A stretch of 64,000 nucleotides of DNA from Carya illinoinensis (lineage: Eukaryota; Streptophyta; Magnoliopsida; Fagales; Juglandaceae). Shown here piece by piece: positions 1 through 11,130 of the stretch. The number at the start of each line of letters is the position of its first letter. Positions within the stretch are counted from its first letter, which is position 1. Below the pieces are notes generated by a model that saw only the letters and a program-made list of their open reading frames with translations, was not told the origin of the DNA and searched no databases. Position numbers and translations under genes: made by a program. The DNA is taken from NCBI RefSeq assembly GCF_018687715.1, contig NC_056752.1, positions 46,107,501 to 46,171,500 on the forward strand, given 5' to 3'.

Positions 1-3000
1 CAACATCGTCCTGCCCTTTCTCGTTCTTTCCAATAAGAACCAACTCAATAGAAATCCCTGCCTCTTTCAACGCCGGGTCATTCGCCAGGACAGTTGCTTT
101 CCTGGTAAATTGTTGGATCCACTCGTTGTCCTTGCCTCCATAGAAGAAAATGTACTTGTCATCCTTGATCTGATTGATAGAAGAAGACATGCGTGTTAAT
201 TCTCAAGCACATACAATTATAACGCTAATTAATTATGATTTTTATTAAAGGTATGAGCCTTTTATATTATGAGTTTTGCTTAAGAGTAGTATAAAAATTT
301 ACCACGACTGGTGATTTATTGACGCCAACCATGATGTCTTCCATCACATCCTCTTTATTTGCCAAAGTTTGTTCTGCCTCTTTAGTGAAAGGAAAGGCCT
401 TTGCTCCCCATACCTTAATGATGTGGAGTGCATTCGGGTGTTCCACCTTTCCTCTTGGACTTACCACCACGACGAGAGGCTTATTCTTGAAGTTCCACTC
501 CTCCTTAATGAACTTAATGCCAACCACTGGTGAAAAGTATTGCACTGTATACCAAGGCATCTTGGACCGCAGCACCTCAAACTTCCTTTTCAGGTCATCA
601 GTCCATTGCTCCACAATTGGGATCCATACAATTTTGTGCTGATCCTTCTTACTTATTCCATCATAAACCGGCTTAAGGATCGAGATTTCTTCAATAGTGA
701 TGTCCAGGCTTGAAATGAAGAATAGAATGTTCTTTTTTTTTAGCACTTCGATGTTAACCTGTTTGTGCAACACAATTAAGAAAATCAGAAGACCGTGAAT
801 AGATTAGTCTTGATATTTCTACGAAAGATAACTTAGAATACGAGGTATCGTAAATTCGTAATATACAGCTATAGCAAGTATAAAGGCTGTACAGTTACGG
901 CCGTAATTAACTTAAGTATTTATAACTCATTTAATATTTCAAAAAATATTTATACATGTAAAAATAATTGTTGTAGGATCCTTGTGATGAGTACGGACTT
1001 GTTTGGAAATAGATTTCATCACATCTTATTTTCTTCCTAAACATAATTCAAATATAAAGTTTTTAAACTAATCGTTACAATTTTTCTAAAATTTCAAACA
1101 AAAAATAGAAAAAATTCAATTTTTTCAAATCTTAAAATAAAAATAATATTATAAAACTATATTCTACCTTTATAATATATATTTTTTATTTAAATTTTTC
1201 TCTCTTATTTCCTTAAATTTAAAAAATACTCAACTTAAATTATCTTACCACTATTCACAAATTATCTAATTATTGTTCTTAAAATTTTCGTTTCGTCTCC
1301 CTCTCCAAACAGGCGCCCTACATCTCCTTTCTACATAAAGTCTTAAAATTCAGACAAAACGTTAAAAGTACCCCGCTAATGTGAACATTTGGACCAGCTT
1401 GGTTGTTTGAGTTTTAAATATTGTTTATTACACAGGATCATGATGTCTTGTATTTTACAATATATTTTTAAGAGAACTGATTTTTATTGGGAAATATATG
1501 TCATAATATATATTGCGTTAATTAGTATGTACTGTTTTTCCTTAAAAAATCTTAGTTAGTAAGTAACAATATTTGTGATTTTAGACATTTTTATATGGGG
1601 TAAATTCGGTATTTTCTTTAGAAAATGTACAAGAGCTGACCAATTTGTTAGTCGAACCATCAATAAGCGAGGGGTCAACATCTTTGGGGAAAATGAGCGC
1701 CTTGAAAACCTCCATCACTTCTGTGGGAGTCTGAAATATTTTCTTGAGTTTCCTATAAGCCTCGATAACGTCTGCAACGAACAAAAATCTTTGGTCAACA
1801 TTGTCGACAGTTTAAGCCATAATTGTATTGCATATGTTACAAACATCATGCTTGTTTCCGAATGAAATCAGAACAATAACTAACCTATTTGTTCGTGGGC
1901 AAGTTTTATAGTCCTCCTTAGGACGTTGAGGATGACGTTGATCTTCTGAGCAAAGGGCGACAGTTCCTGCGTCTTGCCCCTGAACTAAGTCAACCGGGGT
2001 CATTTGCCTTAGAATAAACAGATAATTTTACATATAAAATGTCAAGGGCTAGAACATACTCATCGCCAGTGATGCAACACAGCTTAGTCGTGCAGGTTGC
2101 AATCGTGATGATAGCCCAATAGACATCCACAGGGATTCGGTCCAAGGCACCTGACAATGCCGGTACATCCTTTGTATCATAGATTGATAGCTTCTCCAGC
2201 TCAAAGATTGACTCGATTACTTCCAATGTTGCCGTGATCAGATTGTTGAGCTCAATTATGGCTTTCCCATATTTTTGAAGGCCCGGGCGCTTTACGACCA
2301 CAGGTACTCGTTTCAGGATCCCCACTGATTTGGCGAGTTGGTCCGATGAGTAAAGCTCGGCAAGCAGCCAGAAATCCCCATAGTCCAAAGCAAAGGCCGC
2401 CAAAGTCAGCACTGCCTTGGCGTCCCATGAATAGTGTGCGAGTTTGTTAAGTATTGACATGGTTGTTTTGTGGGCAATTTCCTCACCCGGAGCCTTGCAT
2501 GCCATCTGACATTGATTACAGATTTGGTATTGGTAGTATGAAAAATGCTAATGAAGCTAAAACAATCGATCACGTTCATTTCACTCCAAATTCAAGCCAC
2601 ATACTACCCGGGGGTTGGGGGAGAAGAAGCCTATACGTATAATTACCTAGCTCGCAGGAAAGTGCCTTGAGTGTGCAGGACGGGGGACTGAAGCTCGCTT
2701 TGGGCGCCTTTTCTTCGAGATTTTCCTGGTGTTCCTTGGTACCCTGTAACAAATAATGAGGAATATTTGAGAAGTGTTGGGAGAAACTTACAAACGAAAA
2801 AAAAAGGTATTGTCTCCTGACTCAACCAAAAGTAAAGCCAACTTCATCCCATTTTCATTTTGTGTCTTGCAGAATAAATTTGAAAAATTTTGTTGTTTTT
2901 CTCTGTCGCATTAGGAGATGATCTAGCTATTAAATTATATATGAAGAGTTGGCACTAGAGTGTATGCCAGCCTTCCGTATAGCGGGGAGAAAATCCTTGA

Positions 3001-3254
3001 AAAAAAATAAGAACAGGTATGGTATAAACATAAAAATGTATATATACCCGCACAAAATTTTCAACAAGATGGGTGGCACGCTGAATAATGTTTTCGGTGA
3101 CAACAAAAAGAGAGTCGACATCAAACTTTTCGTCACCATGAACATGGGTTGCATAGATTGTATTCATAATCTGGTCGTCGGACATGGTTAACACGTTGAT
3201 CTCAGCCTTAACGGGTTGCTGAGCAGTAGCTAGCAGAATCTTATTGGTGGCCAT
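1..3254 (-). CDS. SEO: Sieve element occlusion (SEO, P-protein) gene, C-terminal part outside window
   Basis: SEO proteins form the filamentous phloem P-protein that plugs sieve tubes after wounding. Seven exons can be placed: 3254-3048, 2743-2647, 2505-2060, 1979-1885, 1771-1641, 758-303 and 169 to the left edge. Exon 1 (69 codons, MATNKILL...) is the SEO N-terminal segment. Exon 3 has the family stretch KAVLTLAAFALDYGDFWLL. Exon 6 has ISSLDITIEEISIL and VVWIPIVEQ-type text (here KIVWIPIVEQ) followed by FSPVVGIKFI, and exon 7 has KYIFFYGGKDNEWI. The phases join at exons 1/2, 3/4, 4/5, 5/6 and 6/7. At exons 2/3 the only visible sites leave one extra base and lead into a stop, so this copy may be broken or use a site I do not see. 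I chose the ATG at 3254; an in-frame ATG also lies at 3266. The family call rests on remembered homologues and exon-by-exon agreement. Confidence 0.85.
996..1315. repeat. AT-rich MITE-like element in SEO intron 5
   Basis: The element begins GGACTTGTTTGGAAATAGA and ends with the inverted counterpart CTCTCCAAACAGGCGCC, with an AT-rich interior free of long ORFs. A diverged copy at 29850-30186 sits at the equivalent place beside the duplicated SEO. Similar AT-rich blocks lie near 5330-5525, 5811-6012 and 9491-9704. This looks like a non-autonomous TIR family; I could not define a target duplication. Confidence 0.5.
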
Positions 3255-3374
3255 TGTGTTGTGCACTAGAATTTAAAGCTAGTGCGAATCAGGTTAGAGA
3301 CGGGCTCTTAAGTTTGGGGGTGATCAGAGCAAGCAGAGAAGTTTGCTTGTGTTTCGTGCAGTGGCTAGACTGCC

Positions 3375-3384
3375 CTATTTATGG
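3375..3384 (-). promoter_or_regulatory. TATA box of the SEO gene
   Basis: On the minus strand the sequence reads CCATAAATAG about 120 bases upstream of the chosen SEO ATG, a normal plant TATA-to-ATG distance. A G-box-like ACACGTGTC lies further upstream near 3600. No transcript data support it. Confidence 0.45.
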
Positions 3385-3399
3385 CCATCAGGCTGGCTC

Positions 3400-3989
3400 T
3401 TGTTTTGGTAATTCCTTCCCAGATGGGGGTCCGATATCTAATAAAAATAATCAAGGGTCTGGATTCATGGGGATTGAATTATGATTAACTCACACCTCAA
3501 TGGAATAAGACATAAATATTTGTTGGATTTTGGCTTAAAATGTCTTTTCCTTTGCTTATTAATGGTGAATATCGAGTAGCGTCGGATGAGGTTATCCGAA
3601 CACGTGTCGCGCATGGATCACCAGTCCACTTAGCACCGGCCACAAGTCAAACTGCAAATATATATCTCTAGATATCAACTTGTATATATAGAGATGCAAA
3701 GGAGTTCTGCACACTCTTTAAGTTTAGGCTGAGAAAAAAAAAAAAAAAGGTTTCTTACAATTTATTTATTCAAGTCATCATTTGATTATACTTGTTGTTT
3801 ATGACCAATTAGATGTGGTATGCGGAATTAGTTTTAATTAAGGTAAGCCTTTTATAAGAAATCATGAGATGTTTTGGGAGTCTAATTAAGCCCAATTAAA
3901 GGACCCTAAAATTCTTCTTGGTTGTTTTCTTCAGCACGTGGTCCGTCTTTTTTTTTTTTTTTTTTTTTTTACACGTGATCACGTTCGCA
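3400..3989. other. SEO upstream region, no gene seen
   Basis: This stretch holds the probable distal SEO promoter (G-box-like ACACGTG near 3600), a short A tract near 3733 and a T tract at 3948-3970. I see no ORF with recognisable content. Confidence 0.4.
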
Positions 3990-5320
3990 TTAATGATACT
4001 GATATAGATAAGATTTTGCTTTTGTTTTTGTTTTCTTCAGCAATCTAGATAGGTTTGCATTTGAAAACAACTTCTGTGGCTAATATCCCTTCCAGACGTG
4101 AAACCAGCTGGGCGGACTCACGTTATGGACATGGGCCAAGGGGCCATAGCCCCCCCCCCCCCCCCCTCCCTAAAACACTTTTTGAAAATATAAAATATCT
4201 AAAAAATTTTATTAATAATTCTATAAATATAAAAAATGACGCTCTCAAAAAATTTATAATTTTTATATGCTTTTTAAAATATTCTAAATTATCAATATAT
4301 CTAGAAATGACTCTCTCTATTTTTTTTTTTCTTATAATCTCAAAATTTTATTTAACTGTTATATATTATTTATTTTTAAGAATGTAAAACTAAGTTGAGG
4401 AGAAATAATAAATTTATTAATATAGATTTTAAAGTTTTATGTTAAACAATATTGAGTTCTTTAATATGAAATTTAAAGTGAAAATATAAGAAAATTTATT
4501 TACAGTCGATGATTTATATGAAAAATAGTTTCTAGTTATATTCTTATAATTTTTCAATCTCTTTTTAATTTATATAAGAGAAATGATATTTGTAGTCATA
4601 AGATATGCAAACTCTGCCCACTTCTTTTAAAAAAGTAGTTAATCTAGGATCTACATGAAAAAAATTAGTCTGTAATGTTGGGTCCCACTCTTTTTTTTCC
4701 TTCAAATGGAACACGTAAAATTTGCACACCTCATAAGATTGTATATAATATTACTCTTTATATAAATGCGTTACAAGGTAAAAAAAAGGAATACATAGAG
4801 ATTGCAAACCCTAAAATAGTATTTAACACTATTCTTTATATTAATTGGCCCCCACAATACAATTATTGGTTCCGTTACTACTTGAAACATGACCAATATA
4901 GAGATTGTGTTATGATGAATCATTAAAAATATGAATAATATTAGGTATAAGTCTCAAATAAATAAATTTAATGTAAATTTTTTATAAAAAAATAAATTGT
5001 ATTAAAATATTTTTTTTACATATTTTAAATAATATTCATGTTTGTTAAAAAAAAAAATTGCACGAAATAAACTGTACAAATCATTTCTAAAAACAATATT
5101 GAAGTAATAATATCTTCTCAGTCCTTTTTATATGTACGTGTGTGTGAGACAAACATTAATTATGGTTGTGGTCACCTTTTCTACTCGTTTATCCTCAAGA
5201 AAACATCATGCTTGGCATCTTTTTTACTCGTTTATCCTCAGAAAACATCACCAACGCGTCGGTGTCGTACAATTAATAAGGAGTTAGCTTGGTTGATGAC
5301 GACGGCCATTAAGGTTCTGT
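3990..5320. repeat. Third, diverged copy of the HMA-gene upstream module
   Basis: Bases 3990-4097 (containing CAGCAATCTAGATAGGTTTG and CTTCCAGACGTGAAAC) match 35990-36100, and 5040-5320 (TATGTACGTGTGTGTGAGA and later AATTAATAAGGAG) match 36240-36700, left of the HMA gene; they also match the right arm in reverse. About 0.9 kb of AT-rich DNA with a 17-C run near 4140 separates the two matching parts here. There is no HMA coding sequence next to this copy. Confidence 0.65.
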
Positions 5321-5746
5321 TTGACCTCATAAAATTTTCATCTCAAACATAAAATTTTCATTTTATCATTACAACTTTCTTAAATCTCTATATAAAATAT
5401 AATAAATAATTTAACTTTTTTTTTAACTTTTTCAAATCCCAATACAATAATAATATTAAAATATAATATTTTAATATTTAATTTTAAAACTCAAAATTCT
5501 CATCTAAGAATTCTCGATGGCCAAGCAGAATCTGGGAAAAAAGTAGGAATCCGCTTGCTACCGCTCCTCTCTCTCTCTTTAATAATTTTTTTATTTAGTC
5601 ATGATTAAGAAAATATTATTTAATAATATTATAAATTTTTTAAAAATATTAAAAAATAATCCTGTGAAAAAAAAGCAAAAAATAAAAAAAAAACAAAAAA
5701 TTAAAACGCCGAGTTGGGACTCCCTTTGTGTGTGTAGACCCATCCC

Positions 5747-5781
<35 letters not shown>
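5747..5781. repeat. (ATT)n microsatellite
   Basis: About twelve uninterrupted TTA/ATT triplets. The homologous place in the HMA upstream arms also carries ATT triplets, next to a CAG/CTG run there. Confidence 0.9.
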
Positions 5782-5785
<4 letters not shown>

Positions 5786-6199
5786 CTAGCTGCAGCTCCA
5801 CGAAAGATTTGAGGCCCGGTTTGAATATATAAAAGGTTGAGGTGAGATAAAATTTAAAATATTATTTTTTAATAATATTATTATTTTAAAATTTAAAAAA
5901 GTTGAATTGAAATTTAAAAAAATTAAATTATTTATTATATTTTATATTAGAAGTTAAAAAAGTTGTAATAATTAGATGTGATGAATTAAATTGAGTTGGG
6001 TAATTAAACGATACCTTAATTTATCAACTTTTTAATGAAGGGATGGATGCAACGACCTAATTGTGGAAATCATTGAACGCTAGGAAGAATTGTAAGGGAA
6101 TAGATGGGTTCACACAAGTAGATTCAAAAAGAAAAAAAAGGGCTAACGATCGAATATCCTCCCGGATCTTCCAAATTGTTCCTCGTGATATCTTATAAT
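5782..6199. repeat. AT-rich MITE copy in inverse orientation and flank
   Basis: Bases 5811-6012 begin GGCCCGGTTTGAATAT and contain GTTGAGGTGAGATAAAATTT and AGTTGTAATAATTAGATG, the reverse-orientation sequence of the repeat at 5330-5525 and 9491-9704. No coding sequence is visible. Confidence 0.4.
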
Positions 6200-8880
6200 T
6201 GTTAGTTTTATGTTTAACTTAGTGGTCAAATGGTTAGTTTTCACTGCGTCTGTAGTGTCCTTTTATTTTGGTATTTGTTAATTGTTGATTTAGGTTAGTT
6301 TTCATCACGTCTATAGTGTCCTTTTATTTTGGTATTTGTTAATTGTTGATTTAGTCTCATTGTCACGATATAGCAGTTGTAAAATGTGAGCTATGTTTAT
6401 TTCAGTTTCCTTTGTAAGGCTATTTAATAGCCAAGTCATTTATTCAATGAAGTAGAGTGCGTGCGATTTCCTCAGCCATCTTCTCTGTTTTATCTCTTTA
6501 GACTATATTTTTTAATAATTGATATCAGAGCCACGTACCAGGTGCCTGATTTAATAGGAGCAGCAGTCTTCTACAAGTGATCTACAAATGATGACAGAGA
6601 GTTCGTTTGTATAGCCAGCCGTTCCAAAGTTTGATGGGTATTATGATCATTGGGCGATGTTCGTAGAGAACTTCTTGCGATGAAAGGAGTATTGGGGGTT
6701 GGTAGAAAATGGAGTTCCTGCAACAAAGAATGTGTTGTTCTCACTGATGCATAGAGGAAGCATATTGAAGACCAGCAGTTGAAAGATTTGAAAGCAAAGA
6801 ACTATCTATTTCAAGCATTAGATCATTCCATTCTAGAGACAATCCTTGACAAGAAGACTTCCAAGGATATTTTGGACTCTATGAAGCAAAAATATCAAGG
6901 TACATCACGAGTAAAGCGTGGAAATCTGCAAGCTTTTTTAAAGGAGTTTGAAGTTCTTCATATGAAGACAGGAGAATTTGTGAATAAGTATTTTTCTCGC
7001 ACTCTTTCCATCGCCAGCAAGATGAAAGCAAATGATGAGGATAAGGGTAATATTGCTGTTGTTGAGAAAATTTTAAGATCTATGACTTCTAAGTTTGATT
7101 ATGTTGTGTGTTCCATAGAGGAATCTAAAGATATTGATACTTTAACCATTGATGAACTGCAAAGTAGCCTAAATTTGCATGAACAACGCATGAGTTCCCA
7201 TGTTGAGGAAGAACAGGTCTTGAAGATTACTCATGGTGATCACTCAGGAGGAAGAGGTTGTGGTCGTGCCAACTATAGAGGAAGAGGCCGAAACAGGAGG
7301 TCTTTTATTAAGGCTACAGTGGAATGCTATAATTGTTACAAGCTAGGATATTTTGCATGGGAATGTCCACGCAAAGAAACTAAGGCAAATTATGCAGAGA
7401 ATCAAGATGAGATGCTGTTAATGACATATGTGGATCTAAACAAAGCTAGTAGGGAAGATATATGGTTTCTAGACTCTGGATGTAGTAATCATATGTGTGG
7501 AAAGGAGTATTTCTCAGATCTTTAGGGGAATTTTCGAGATTATGTGAAGTTTGGCAACAACATAAGTATAGTTGTTTTAAGAAAAAGAAATGTTAGGCTG
7601 CAAATGAATGACATAACTCAAATCAATACAAGTTTATTCTTTGTACCCGAGCTGAAGAATAATCTGCTAAGTATTGGACAGTTGCGGGAAAAAGGTCTTA
7701 CTATTTTATTTCAACATGGCAATGTAAGGTGTTCCATTCATATAAAGGTTTGATTATGGATTAAAAAATGTCCTCAAATCGAATGTTTGTCTTGCATGCT
7801 TTATCTTAGCCTATGGTACCCATTTGTTTCAACACAATCACAGAAGATATTGTGCAACTTTGGCATTGTTTGGACATCTGAGTTTTAGAAGTTTAAAGAC
7901 TCTTCAGCAAAAGCAAATGGTAAATGGATTACCACAATTTCAACCTCCATTCGAGTTATGCAAGGACAGCTTGGTAGGGAAACAACACAGGGATTCGTTC
8001 CAAAAAGGAGTACCTGACAAGCTATAGAGATTCTTCAGTTAGTACTTGCAGACATTTGTGAACCCATTACACCCATCTCTAATAGCAACAAAAGGTACTT
8101 GCTTACTTTTACTGATGATTTTAGTAAAAAAATATGGGTTTATTATTTGGTAGAGAAATCAGAAGCCTTTACTGTTTTCAAGAATTTTAAGACTCATGTT
8201 GAGAAGGAAACCAATTCTTTTCTGAAAAGCCTACGAACTGATCGAGGAGGTGAGTTTACATCTTAGGAATTTGTAACCTTTTGTGATGTAAATGGCATAC
8301 GACGATAGCTAACAGTTGCATATACACCACAACAGAATGGTGTTACAGAACACAAGAATAAAACTATCATAAATATGGTTCGAAGTATGCTGGCAGCAAA
8401 GAAAATTCTCAAAAAATTTTGGCCTGAAGCAGCAAATTGGGCAGTGCATGTTTTGAATAGAAGTCCAACTTTAGCAGTTCAAAACAAGACTCTAGAAGAA
8501 GCTTGGGGTAAAGTTAAGCCTTTAGTTGACTATTTTAGAGTTTTTGAATGCATTTCTCATGATTATATTCCTGACAATATGAGAACTAAGCTGGATGAGA
8601 AGAGTTTCAGTTGTGTTTTGTTGGGAGTTAGTGAAGAATCAAAGGTTTACAAACTTTATGATCTAGTTTCGCAAAAGATTATTATCAGTATAGATGTTGT
8701 ATTCAAAGAAGACAAGCACTGGGATTGGGATAAGAAGTATGAAGTAGGTATTATATGTGATTTGGAATGGGGTGATTCTAAAGAAAAAGTAACTATAAAT
8801 GAAGAAGAAAATGAATAAAATATTGATGCTGAATCTTAGTACTATTTATTTCAGTTTTACATTGTAATTTATTATTATGT
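6200..8880 (+). mobile_element. Copia-1: decayed Ty1/Copia element lacking reverse transcriptase
   Basis: A probable 5' LTR runs from TGTTAG at 6200 to about 6518. It is followed by a primer site TGATATCAGAGCC at 6520-6532, one change from the usual initiator-Met sequence. The LTR contains a direct repeat of about 63 bp (6231-6291 and 6292-6355). Gag, protease and integrase remnants follow, then the element stops near 8.8 kb with no reverse transcriptase, RNase H or recognisable 3' LTR. It is therefore 3'-truncated and immobile. Confidence 0.75.
6590..8818 (+). pseudogene. Copia-1 gag-protease-integrase remnant
   Basis: The main open parts are 6779-7525, 7544-7753, 7824-8027 and 8375-8818. 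Gag ends in a zinc knuckle CYNCYKLGYFAWEC in which the usual histidine is tyrosine. The protease motif WFLDSGCSNHM lies near 7465-7500. The GAG-pre-integrase segment with GHLSFRSL is near 7880. The integrase core runs from about 8040 to 8400 with FTDDFSK, LRTDRGGEF and YTPQQNGV, interrupted by TAG codons. The downstream integrase domain ends at 8818 in an acidic tail, where reverse transcriptase should follow but does not. Confidence 0.8.
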
Positions 8881-9239
8881 TTTTTTAATAAGAATTTCTC
8901 AACTAATTTTTGAGAATTAAATGCTAGATTAAATTAGTTTTAATTTTCATTATTCAATCATTTAAATTTTGATATTGCCTCAAGGTAATCTTAAATTTAT
9001 CAACCCAATACATGCGACTGTAAATACTTGAGTGTGATTGAAGCTATTATCACTATGTGGGGGGACTGTTTTGAAATTTTCCTTGTTAAATATAAATAGA
9101 ATAAGAGTGAAGTAAATACAAAAAGAGCTATACAGGAAATAAGTCCCAAAGTGGTCATCACAATTAATATTTTTGATCATGCGTGCAGCACCTGTCAATT
9201 CATATCATCTAGTGCCGTACGTTTGAGGCATAATTTGGC
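8881..9239. other. No gene seen
   Basis: AT-rich sequence after the Copia-1 remnant. Apparent small minus-strand ORFs have no recognisable content. Confidence 0.35.
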
Positions 9240-9545
9240 ACATGCAGCATCTGTCAATCCTTTCTTTCTTTTATAACTTTAAATAATCTTCCGTAAGGCT
9301 TTTCCACAAATGTACATTGACTATCTGGTTTTGATTTATTGATACGACACACGTTTTTCATGTTTCAGATCGTTCCAAAAAACTGTCATAAAGGAATAAA
9401 TTGTATTATACCATTAATTGTACTTTTTAGGACGTGGCAAAGGCTCAGCTACAGTATAATCTTGATTCCTTATCTTCTTTGTTTTTATAAGATTTTTGTC
9501 TTAAAGAATTTTTATTTCAAATATAAAATTTTTATTTCATCATTA
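9240..9545. repeat. Duplicated block shared with 30,660-30,890
   Basis: Both copies share ATAATCTTCCGTAAGGCT-type sequence, TGATACGACACACGTTTTTC / TGATATACACGTACGTTTTTC, and GGCAAAGGCTCAGCTACAGT. In the second copy this block lies directly beyond the truncated SEO duplicate, so it is probably part of the same segmental duplication. Confidence 0.6.
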
Positions 9546-9769
9546 TAATTTTTTTAAATTTTTATATAAAATATAATAAATAATTTAATTTTTTTTTAAT
9601 TTTTTTAAATCTCAATACAATAATAATATTAAAATATAATATTTTAATATTTAATCTTAAAACTCAAAATTCTCATCTGAAAATTCTCAATGGCCAAATA
9701 AAACCTAAATGAATGGTTGCGGAATTTTAAGTGAAGCTCTATTTCCTTGTAAAATTCTAAAGACCAGAA

Positions 9770-9990
9770 CTTAGGAGTATGCAGAATGAATAAAAGAAAA
9801 CAAATTTATTTCGATGGAACTTATCTTTTTACAAAAATGTCCACTGTGATTTCCGGTAATTGGAGTTGGTCCTTCCAGCTTTAGCGATTCATGACTTGGT
9901 TCCATCTGTTCGTACTACAACTTAATTACATGACTGCCACGATATCTGATATACATATATATGTCGTAAATAATGTTAAATCAAATGCTA
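9770..9990. repeat. Local duplication, copy 1 (copy 2 at 10,620-10,835)
   Basis: Both copies contain GTGATTTCCGGTAATTGGA, TCATGACTT, GTACTACAACTTA and ATATATATGTCGTAAA in the same order. They are noncoding and about 0.85 kb apart. Confidence 0.7.
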
Positions 9991-10619
9991 AAATAGATAA
10001 AATAGATATATATATATTTTGACATACTCTCATAATTAATTAACAAGAAGCAATTTTGAACTTTTGACAGGTAAGAAGCCGTATGCGTCTCCTATATATG
10101 TTGCATGTTAATACCCAGCCATGCCTGCAGTGGAGAAACACCCGTAGACCAGGGGCCACCAACTAGCTAGCTACCACAAACTGATCTTTGAAAAGTATAT
10201 ACACAAGCGTAGAGATTTTTAAAATATTTTTTAAAAATAAAATATTATAATATTAATAATTATTTTTTTAATTATTAAATAAAAATTATTAAAAAACGAC
10301 GAAATTAGAAAGAACAAACTGCGTAATATCATTTTCCTTTTTCTTTTGGATGCATGCATGGAGGAAATTAAGGTTGATAGGACCACCACCTGCCAACAGA
10401 CAAGAATTAAAATGCCTAGTCGGCAAACGTCCAAATTTAGCAAGGACAAACTCTTTAAAGATGGGAGAGGCCGAAGTCTCCCGTTCATACACAAAAATTC
10501 CTAAGCCTAGAACTTTCGCGAGAATTGGAGAAGAAGCATGTATAGGGAATTAATTTGAGATAAGAACTAAAAATAAAATAAAATATTATTAAAATATAAT
10601 TTTTATTTTAAATTTAAAA

Positions 10620-10835
10620 AATTGAATTTGAAACTTGTATCTTAAACTTGTACTCGGCATTATTCATTCCAAAAGTGTCTACCGTGATTTCCGGTAATTG
10701 GACTTGCTCCTTCCAGCTCTAGCGTTTCATGACTTTTGGATCCTGGTTCCAGCTGTACGTACTACAACTTACATGACTGCCGCAGGCGCAGTATCTGATT
10801 TACATATATATGTCGTAAACAATGTTAAATATGAA
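10620..10835. repeat. Local duplication, copy 2
   Basis: Partner of 9770-9990. This copy has small insertions, for example GGATCC after TCATGACTTTT. An A-rich AAAAG microsatellite-like run follows at 10840-10880. Confidence 0.7.
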
Positions 10836-10995
10836 AGGAAAAAAGAAAAAAGAAAAAAGAAAAAAAAGAAAAAAAGAAATTTCAAGTGAGAATCTTGTTC
10901 ATTCACATAAGCTTGAACGTGGGGAATTTTTGGTGGATACCAATTAGTACCCTCCTAGATGTAAGACACAGACCTTGACGTATCGGTATTTCTAT

Positions 10996-11130
10996 CACTA
11001 CAAAAAATAAATAAATATTTATAATAAATTATTTGTAATAAAAATAATTATTTATGTTGAGAATTGACTCATTTTAACAAAAAAAATTTATATAAAATAA
11101 CTGATAACAAATAAATAATTTCTTATAATG
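10996..11130. repeat. Small CACTA-type MITE
   Basis: It starts CACTACAAAAAATAAAT and ends AATTTCTTATAATG, an imperfect inverted repeat of the start. TAT trinucleotides lie directly outside both ends, fitting a 3-bp target duplication. No coding capacity. Confidence 0.5.

Noticed and set aside
4055..4387. 110-codon plus-strand ORF through the poly-C tract
   Set aside because: Its length depends on a homopolymer and AT-rich filler; no homology recognised.
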